From assembly GCA_036939355.1 (NCBI GenBank), contig JALLAP010003712.1, positions 1 to 10,009 on the forward strand: a stretch of DNA of 10,009 bases, read 5' to 3'. The notes beneath the pieces are model-generated. The model worked only from the letters and a program-made list of their open reading frames with translations, was not told the DNA's origin and ran no database searches. Origin of the DNA: Thalassiosira profunda (Eukaryota > Bacillariophyta > Thalassiosirophyceae > Thalassiosirales > Thalassiosiraceae). The position numbers and the translations under genes were made by a program. The first letter of the stretch is position 1. The number at the start of each line of letters is the position of its first letter. Below, in pieces: positions 1 through 5,636 of the stretch.

Positions 1-109
1 GGCGTCTTGGTGTGTTTGGTAACGCTGGGCCTAAAGCAGCTGGGCAACTGCACACGAAAGAGACTAGAGACAATTGATAGCACCATCTCTTGGCATGCAT
101 TGCCTTTTA
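1..109. other. Left flank, 3' side of the first gene
   Basis: This short stretch lies downstream of the stop codon of the minus-strand gene ending at 110 and presumably holds its 3' untranslated region. I see no canonical AATAAA on the minus strand and no further gene. Confidence 0.4.
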
Positions 110-1597
110 TTAATGCGTAGCAAATTCAGGATACCAGCTGTTGTTCGTACGCTCGATACCGCACGGAAGTTCGGTGCACCCTACCGGACCATCGTATGGC
201 AGGATGGTGCACCCCATTTTATCAATGCCGTGACCTCCCAACTCCATTTCATTGGCCATCTTCTCTCTCAGCCGCCGTGTTATCCTGTTGGATCTTTTCT
301 CAACTTTCAGAACGCGTTTGCTTTGATGAACGCTGCTCCTTTTCACTTTACCAAGAGCCTTTGCCCGCTTCTTGCGCCGATTGGGTGCAGTAGGCCCCTT
401 CAGTGGGAACCGACTGCTAGTGACAGGGCATTCGAAAGCAGTCCGACGAGCAAGGTATGAAAAGTGCCAAAATTTGCCGCGGGCAAAGCACTTGAAATCG
501 TCATAGGTTCCCATAGATTGGTTGGCCTCTGGTGGGCAATCACAGTACAGCCGTCGATTTCTTCCCACTGGGATCGGTTCCAGTCCATCTGGGGGCAGCG
601 CGACGTCCAAGTTCGTCCGCAGTATATCGCTCCTGCACAAACTCCAATCGTCGTCCATGACCAACGGGCCAGCTTGCTGTTCACCCACGCTCGTTGGGCA
701 CTGAGTATACCCAAAATAGAGTTGTTGCAAATGATTCAGCATTCCCCGAAGAGAGGAGTACGCCAAAAGGTCTGGCTGACACCCCCGAAAGTCTGACGCG
801 TAGACAACGTCGTTGCCCCGGCGATCTTGAAACAAATCCTTGATTGCATCGCCCGATTGACTCCACGGAAACACAGGATAAGTCTGCGGCAAGATGTCAA
901 ATCGGGTGCGAAGGACCACTGTTCTCTCGAGATCCAACGGATAGCCCTGTCTCTCAAATGCCTCGTGGACAGTTCGGACAGCAGCGTGCGCCCGGACCCC
1001 CCACAAGTAGTAAACTTTCTCCTTCATAGTGAGGGGCACTGTTTGGTATATAGTTGCAGACAAACTGTTTCCAAAGGCCGGCCGAGTCCAGTTGATCACA
1101 TTGGCGGCATCATCAACGCTGGCTGTGCCATTGCCAAGAGTCGAAGCGCTCCACCAAACTTTCACTTTCTTGCCTCTGTTATTTTGCCCTTTCCCGCCCA
1201 GACACCTTCCAAGCTGTGCAGGGTCCGGTTCGCAGATCTCCTTATCTGTCACTGCTACGACAAAGAAGCAATCACCTGAGGTTTGTTTGGCCATCAGGGC
1301 GTGGTGTTGATACGTCTGCGCAAACGTCCGAAGTTGTCCGTACAGCGCCAAAATGACGCGAGGGACGGGGCAACCCGGTTTGGGCCGCCAGGTGCCCGGT
1401 ATGGTCGAGGCGACAGCGTCAACGTCTTCCTCCTCTTTCACCAGGGACGTCGCATAAAAGGACTTCCTCCGTCGAGCGTGCTGGATACTGTGATTGTGGT
1501 AGACATGAACGATGCCGTCATCGAGATAGCGAGGCGCATTGCTCAGCACAGCCGCACACACCACGATGGTGATCCATATTGTTCTATTCCCCAGCAT
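110..1597 (-). CDS. Putative type II membrane glycosyltransferase-like protein
   Basis: This is a single-exon gene of 495 residues. The ATG at 1597-1595 has A at -3, and the stop is TAA at 112-110. Residues about 7-18 form a short hydrophobic segment after a short N-terminus with one Arg, which fits a signal anchor of a Golgi or ER type II protein. A soluble domain follows (about 78-400). It opens with VPRVILALYGQLRTF and contains VVLRTRFDILP, where R230-x-R232-x-D234 resembles the RxRxD-type motif of some glycosyltransferase-like families. Several sequons (for example NGT at 156, NWT at 169, NQS at 359) and many cysteines, including YCDC at 351-354, suggest a lumenal domain. Residues about 403-447 are very Lys/Arg-rich, followed by a small Cys-containing C-terminus. 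The catalytic family is inferred from motif style only. A secreted protein of unknown function is the alternative. It is transcribed divergently from the trypsin-like gene. Confidence 0.82.
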   Translation of the reverse strand: MLGNRTIWITIVVCAAVLSNAPRYLDDGIVHVYHNHSIQHARRRKSFYATSLVKEEEDVDAVASTIPGTWRPKPGCPVPRVILALYGQLRTFAQTYQHHALMAKQTSGDCFFVVAVTDKEICEPDPAQLGRCLGGKGQNNRGKKVKVWWSASTLGNGTASVDDAANVINWTRPAFGNSLSATIYQTVPLTMKEKVYYLWGVRAHAAVRTVHEAFERQGYPLDLERTVVLRTRFDILPQTYPVFPWSQSGDAIKDLFQDRRGNDVVYASDFRGCQPDLLAYSSLRGMLNHLQQLYFGYTQCPTSVGEQQAGPLVMDDDWSLCRSDILRTNLDVALPPDGLEPIPVGRNRRLYCDCPPEANQSMGTYDDFKCFARGKFWHFSYLARRTAFECPVTSSRFPLKGPTAPNRRKKRAKALGKVKRSSVHQSKRVLKVEKRSNRITRRLREKMANEMELGGHGIDKMGCTILPYDGPVGCTELPCGIERTNNSWYPEFATH

Positions 1598-1893
1598 GCT
1601 ATCACTAGTTGCAAATGCAGACGCTGGGGAGCATCTGTATTCGGGTACTCAGTGAGTTGCAGACGAGTCTGTCGATGTCGGCGACACAGGATGCCTCCCG
1701 CATCCTGCTTGGCGGTGGGGTGCCGCGGCCACAAATCGGGAGCGGCAGGGGCTGCGCAGGAGCCGCGGGAGTGCCCTGCAGTGGGTTCGTTCTTTGTTAC
1801 TCTCATGACTCTCGAGAGGTCGCTGACTTCTTTATGTCACAATCACAAAAAAAAATCCAGAGTCCAACGTCCGTCACTCTTTCAGCTCTGACG
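1598..1893. promoter_or_regulatory. Shared interval between two divergent genes
   Basis: These 296 bp separate the start codons of the minus-strand membrane protein and the plus-strand trypsin-like gene, so both promoters should lie here. The centre (about 1690-1790) is GC-rich. A run of nine A residues lies near 1848-1856, followed by a pyrimidine-rich stretch with TCACTCTTTCAG just before the plus-strand ATG. I see no clear TATA box. The plus-strand reading frame is open upstream across this interval, but the signal peptide begins at the ATG at 1894, so I treat the upstream part as untranslated. Confidence 0.5.
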
Positions 1894-2877
1894 ATGGCCC
1901 CGCATGGGCTGGCGCTGCTCCTGCTGTGGGCATTGGTCCTCCTGCCCCGTTCGGACGGTCGTCAGTTGATTGTGGGAGGCACCGAGGCGCCCCAGGGACG
2001 ATACACATACGCCGTTTCCCTCAAAGATACCGGAAGCGGATCTCACTTCTGCGGAGGCTCCCTCGTCGACAGGAGCGTCGTCCTGACGGCGGCGCACTGC
2101 GTGGCGTTCGACAACAATTTCACAGTTGTGATTGGCCGGCACAACCTTACCGACGAAGCGGTGGGAGATGTCGTGGCGGTGGCCGAGAAGGTGCTACATC
2201 CCAGCTACAATATCGCACAAAGCGAAGACTACGACGTTGCCCTGCTGTTTCTAATGCGTCCCACAACGGTAGATGTGAACGTTGTGCGCATCAACTCCGA
2301 TGCCACCATTCCGATAGAACAACAAGCTGTCACATATCTTGGCTGGGGCGAGATCGACAGCGATCCAAAGACGGTGAACACATCAACAACCTTGAGAGAA
2401 GTTGAAACAAATGTCATATCGAACGAACGATGCGGGGCCATCGAGGGCATCGTCGAAGGATCTGGCGTGCGAGAATCATACAACGGTCTCATTACAAACA
2501 ACATGATTTGCACGTCTGCAATGGACAAGGATAGCTGCCAAAAAGACAGCGGAGGCCCTCTCATAGTGCGAGGCGACGATTCCAAAGGAGATCTCTTGGT
2601 GGGCGTCTCGAGCTGGGGAATCAAATGCGCCTCGTCCGTCTTCCCTGGCGTCTCTGCTCGCATCTCAGCGTTATACAATTGGATCGAAGACACTGTGTGC
2701 CGCACAAGCAAAACATCTGCATCAACCTTTGATTGCTCCAATGCCACGCACATTGAAATAGGCACTTTCGAAGGGGACAGGGAACGTTCCTCTGCCACAA
2801 ACTTGCCTCCTGCACTTATGTTCCTTGGTACTGCAATATCAACAGTCTTTGCATACCACTTGGTAAACAACTACTAG
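1894..2877 (+). CDS. Trypsin-type S1A serine protease, secreted, possibly membrane-anchored
   Basis: This is a single-exon gene of 327 residues. I chose the ATG at 1894 because it has A at -3 and G at +4 and directly precedes a hydrophobic signal peptide (residues 5-17). The in-frame ATG at 1834 has a weak context. The chymotrypsin fold begins at IVGG (26-29). The triad is H68 in TAAHC, D114 in DYDVALL and S219 in KDSGGPL. D213 corresponds to Asp189, predicting cleavage after Arg or Lys; G242 and G252 correspond to Gly216 and Gly226. Canonical disulfides are visible as C53-C69, C180-C206 and C215-C245. The residue before D218, normally the oxyanion-hole Gly193, is K217. IVGG is preceded by Leu, not Arg/Lys, so classic trypsin autoactivation is not expected. 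After the domain comes a tail with C269 and C281, ending in a hydrophobic segment (about 305-324). Sequons lie at N75, N84, N162 and N283. Confidence 0.93.
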   Translation: MAPHGLALLLLWALVLLPRSDGRQLIVGGTEAPQGRYTYAVSLKDTGSGSHFCGGSLVDRSVVLTAAHCVAFDNNFTVVIGRHNLTDEAVGDVVAVAEKVLHPSYNIAQSEDYDVALLFLMRPTTVDVNVVRINSDATIPIEQQAVTYLGWGEIDSDPKTVNTSTTLREVETNVISNERCGAIEGIVEGSGVRESYNGLITNNMICTSAMDKDSCQKDSGGPLIVRGDDSKGDLLVGVSSWGIKCASSVFPGVSARISALYNWIEDTVCRTSKTSASTFDCSNATHIEIGTFEGDRERSSATNLPPALMFLGTAISTVFAYHLVNNY

Positions 2878-2911
2878 TTACAAGCAACCAACTGAACATT
2901 ATCCAAGTCGT
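2878..2911. other. 34-bp gap between convergent genes
   Basis: The stop codons of the plus-strand trypsin-like gene and the minus-strand ankyrin gene are only 34 bp apart. Each transcript's 3' end therefore probably extends into the other gene. No AATAAA-like signal is seen in the gap. Confidence 0.6.
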
Positions 2912-5065
2912 CTACTCGACCTGAAGCTGGTCCTCCTCTTCCCAGGAAAGCACCGGCAGCACCTTCCTGCCTGGGCTACTATGAGTATCGTCCTTTCCCA
3001 CATTGATGGCATCTGTCTCCTCCTGTTGCGGGCTGCTGTTCTTTGACGCCATTGTTTCAAACACTTCCACTACTTCGGCAACCATACTCTTGGGGCTATC
3101 GCTTTCCTCTGCAACAGTTTCTGGATCAGACGATGCCACTGGAGATTCTGGGAGGGCGGCTTTTCCAACAGCATCTGCGACGGTCACTTGTGCTTCAGCA
3201 GGAGCTGACTCCGCAGTCCGTTTGAGATTAGCCGCTTTCTCCGCTACTTCCCGATCGAACGCCGTCAGCGGCGCCTCGGGCAGGCCTTCCTTGGCAGAAT
3301 CGATTTCCTGCTCCATTTCAGCTGGTTCGCTGGCGGACTCAGGATTGGGTGCCTGAGTCTCGTCAGGAGCATCGCCCTCAGTCTCCTCGTTACGTGGCCG
3401 GAAGATATCTTGCCCTCTTGCGTTGGCATCCTCAGACTCTTCGCACTCATCGACACATCCCTTCGCTTCATCCACATCTCCCTCCAGCACGACTTCCACG
3501 TTTTCCTCGACGCAAGGATCATTCTTTGCATCGTCGTCAGCACAACTGTCGAGCTTAGGCAGGAGCACCGATGGAGCCAGGGCCGAGCCCGCCTCAGCGC
3601 TGTCCGTTGTCATCGCTGAAACGGGTGATATGATGTTCACGCCGACCTTTCCAGTGGGCGTGGTATGGGTGTGTCTCTCCAGCCTTTTCTGATACGCTCC
3701 GCTGCCGCCCACTGGCTTCTCCTCCACCTCCTGCGTTTCTTCCTCTTCCGCCTCCTTCTCCTCCTCATCCTCCGAAATGCTGGTCAATATGCCCTCCCGC
3801 CTCCGCGCCAGTTCGCCCGCGCTCCCAAAGATCTCGTTGTAGTTCTCAATGTCCACCGACCGCATTTCCTCGTACTCCTGGAGCTTGTCGACGAGTTGGA
3901 GTAGCATGCGTTCGTGGATCTCGGCGCGATGGCGGAGCTCGGCGTTCTCCCTCCACAACGCCAGATTCTCGTTCTGGAGGCGATGCAACTTCTTCGCTTC
4001 GGCCCCCTCGAGGCCTCCCTCCTTCTCCCTGTCGCTGCTGGGCGGCGACCGGGCCGGGGAGGCGGCCGGGGAGGAAACCCGCCGCGCCGCCTCGGACAGC
4101 AGCTCGGTCAGCTTGGCGTGTCGTCCCTCCTGTTCTTCGTCCTCGGTCTCCCCTTGCTTCCCATGCACCTTCTCGGCGAGGACGAAGGCGTTCCGACCCC
4201 GGGAATCCTTCTTGTACACCGAGGCAGAATCGGCATCGAGCAGATTTGCAACCACGGCTAGAGAAGCGTTGCCCCGGATGGCCGAGTGGAGGGGTATCAT
4301 CGATTGATCGTCCCGACACTGCGTGGCCTGAGGGTATGCCTCCAACAGCGCCTCTAGAAGCTGCAGCGGCGGCGTGTCGTCGTCTTCCGCAAGGTCCTCT
4401 TCTTCTGCATGGCCGCCAAGGGCGACAAACAGGTGAAGAGGCAGCAGCTGCCAGCGCACCTCAATTTTGTCACCTCGTGCATAGCGCGCCACCCACACCC
4501 TCGCGTCCTCTGGGTGGCTCTCCAGCCTCTCCCGCGCCTCAATCCACTTGCCCGCGTACAGAGCCTTGAACAACGGCGTGGGATTGACCTTGAAGTCCAC
4601 GCAGTTCGTTGGACCAATCGTTTCCCCATTCTCATCGGTTGCCCCCTCCGTCGCTGCTGCGTCGAGCTGTTCCTTCCTCGTCTGCTTCTCCTTGCCCGAC
4701 GCCAGCCGGATGATATAATGAGGATGACGCTCGTCGTCGTACACCACCTTCACGACGACCGCCTCGCTCGTGCCCGCGTTGCCCTTGAATGTGTACATCA
4801 CCTTCTGCCCAACAGCAAACTCGGCGGGCGGACGGACCCCGACGAAGGTGGGCCCGGCGCTGCTAGTGGCGGCATCGGCGTCACCATGTGCATACCTATC
4901 GGCGTATTTCATCAGATAGGGATGGGTGTTGTCGGCCGGCTCGGTCTGTTCTGTGGCCACGGATTCGCGGCTGGTGTCCAGCTCGTCTCGCCGCCGGTCC
5001 ATTTCATCGTACGTCGCCGAGGCCACCACGAGGCGGTGGTCGTCGAGGGCCTCTGCTGCCGCCAT
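2912..5065 (-). CDS. SH3/Tudor-like, ankyrin and coiled-coil protein with acidic tail
   Basis: This is a single-exon reading frame of 717 residues ending in TAG at 2914-2912. I chose the ATG at 5065 (context AACAATGG, A at -3). An upstream in-frame TTG is not a credible eukaryotic start, and an in-frame TAG lies just beyond it. Residues about 82-135 (FAVGQKVMYTF to RKEQL) look like a small beta-barrel of SH3/Tudor type. Residues about 160-300 hold ankyrin-like helices, including WQLLPLHLFVALGG, LLEALLEAYPQA, MIPLHSAIRGNASLAVV and KDSRGRNAFVLAEKV. A Ser/Pro-rich linker (331-345) leads to a coiled coil (about 352-402). The rest is Glu-rich and probably disordered. No enzyme motif or membrane segment is visible. 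A scaffold or binding role is inferred. The ankyrin part resembles that of the gene at the right edge. An upstream 5' exon cannot be excluded. Confidence 0.85.
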   Translation of the reverse strand: MAAAEALDDHRLVVASATYDEMDRRRDELDTSRESVATEQTEPADNTHPYLMKYADRYAHGDADAATSSAGPTFVGVRPPAEFAVGQKVMYTFKGNAGTSEAVVVKVVYDDERHPHYIIRLASGKEKQTRKEQLDAAATEGATDENGETIGPTNCVDFKVNPTPLFKALYAGKWIEARERLESHPEDARVWVARYARGDKIEVRWQLLPLHLFVALGGHAEEEDLAEDDDTPPLQLLEALLEAYPQATQCRDDQSMIPLHSAIRGNASLAVVANLLDADSASVYKKDSRGRNAFVLAEKVHGKQGETEDEEQEGRHAKLTELLSEAARRVSSPAASPARSPPSSDREKEGGLEGAEAKKLHRLQNENLALWRENAELRHRAEIHERMLLQLVDKLQEYEEMRSVDIENYNEIFGSAGELARRREGILTSISEDEEEKEAEEEETQEVEEKPVGGSGAYQKRLERHTHTTPTGKVGVNIISPVSAMTTDSAEAGSALAPSVLLPKLDSCADDDAKNDPCVEENVEVVLEGDVDEAKGCVDECEESEDANARGQDIFRPRNEETEGDAPDETQAPNPESASEPAEMEQEIDSAKEGLPEAPLTAFDREVAEKAANLKRTAESAPAEAQVTVADAVGKAALPESPVASSDPETVAEESDSPKSMVAEVVEVFETMASKNSSPQQEETDAINVGKDDTHSSPGRKVLPVLSWEEEDQLQVE

Positions 5066-5284
5066 TGTTCTGCGATGCTCGATCTCGCTCAGCCGCCGAT
5101 GCAACGGGCCAGCTTCCAGCTATCGCGTCGTTCTCCTGTTGTTCTTCTACCTGGCTGCGCTCCAGCGTCTGGGGCGTGCTGGTACCCCAAGTTGCCGCAT
5201 CCGCTGCCGCGAGTATGGCCTTCACCTGCCCTTGCTTTGCAGAGTGTGCGGTTTGGGGTTGTGTGGTTACGTGCGATTTGGAGA

Positions 5285-5296
5285 TTTGGCGGGATT
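5285..5296 (+). promoter_or_regulatory. E2F-like motif upstream of the ankyrin gene
   Basis: The plus strand reads TTTGGCGGGATT, matching 10 of 12 positions of the E2F/DP-type word TTTGGCGGGAAA. It lies about 220 bp upstream of the ATG at 5065. Function is inferred from motif similarity only. Confidence 0.25.
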
Positions 5297-5512
5297 TTTT
5301 TCTTGTTGGCTCCCAAATTTTCTACGACGGAATCGTACATTGCAAGATACCTTTGCAAAGGCGACACGCGTCCGCGTCTCCTCCTCCAACCTCCTTCGTC
5401 CTCGCTCACCGACCCCTCCGCCCACGAGGGCGGCCAATCAGGCGGCATGCACAGTTGTTGCGGCGCTACAACATTACAAACAGTGGACAAGCTCCGCATC
5501 GCTTGCTTTTCT

Positions 5513-5614
5513 GCAAACAGGTCTTAGTTATTGATCCTTCTACCCCTAGTACTCGCCAGAGAAGAATCTCAGTTCAGAGCAACGCAAACAGATCTCAGTC
5601 ATCAAAGCAAACAG
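5513..5614 (+). repeat. Cluster of three GCAAACAG octamers
   Basis: Exact copies of GCAAACAG lie at 5513-5520, 5584-5591 and 5607-5614, with a near copy ACAAACAG at 5476-5483. All lie within the 3' flank of the protease gene, where its transcript would read CUGUUUGC. The role is unknown. Confidence 0.55.
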
Positions 5615-5636
5615 GCCAATCCTGCGATCCTCCTCT

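Larger units (their letters stand above)
5066..5636. other. Intergenic region between two minus-strand genes
   Basis: These 571 bp hold the 3' flank of the streptogrisin-like protease gene (right part) and the promoter side of the ankyrin gene (left part). I see three exact GCAAACAG octamers, an E2F-like word TTTGGCGGGATT and a CCAAT word at 5433-5437. A 136-codon minus-strand frame (5499-5089) has no recognisable protein character. I see no RNA gene. Confidence 0.5.

Noticed and set aside
1615..1893. N-terminal extension of the trypsin-like protein
   Set aside because: The frame is open upstream, but the extension would bury the signal peptide and fill the short divergent promoter interval.
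5089..5499. Minus-strand 136-codon frame upstream of the ankyrin gene
   Set aside because: It has an ATG but low-complexity, Arg/Gly/Pro-rich content and no motif. It is most likely chance in promoter DNA, though a long leader with this as an upstream ORF cannot be excluded.
4409..5527. Plus-strand 372-codon open frame antisense to the ankyrin gene
   Set aside because: It largely mirrors the coding strand of the ankyrin gene, shows no recognisable protein features, and runs into non-coding DNA.
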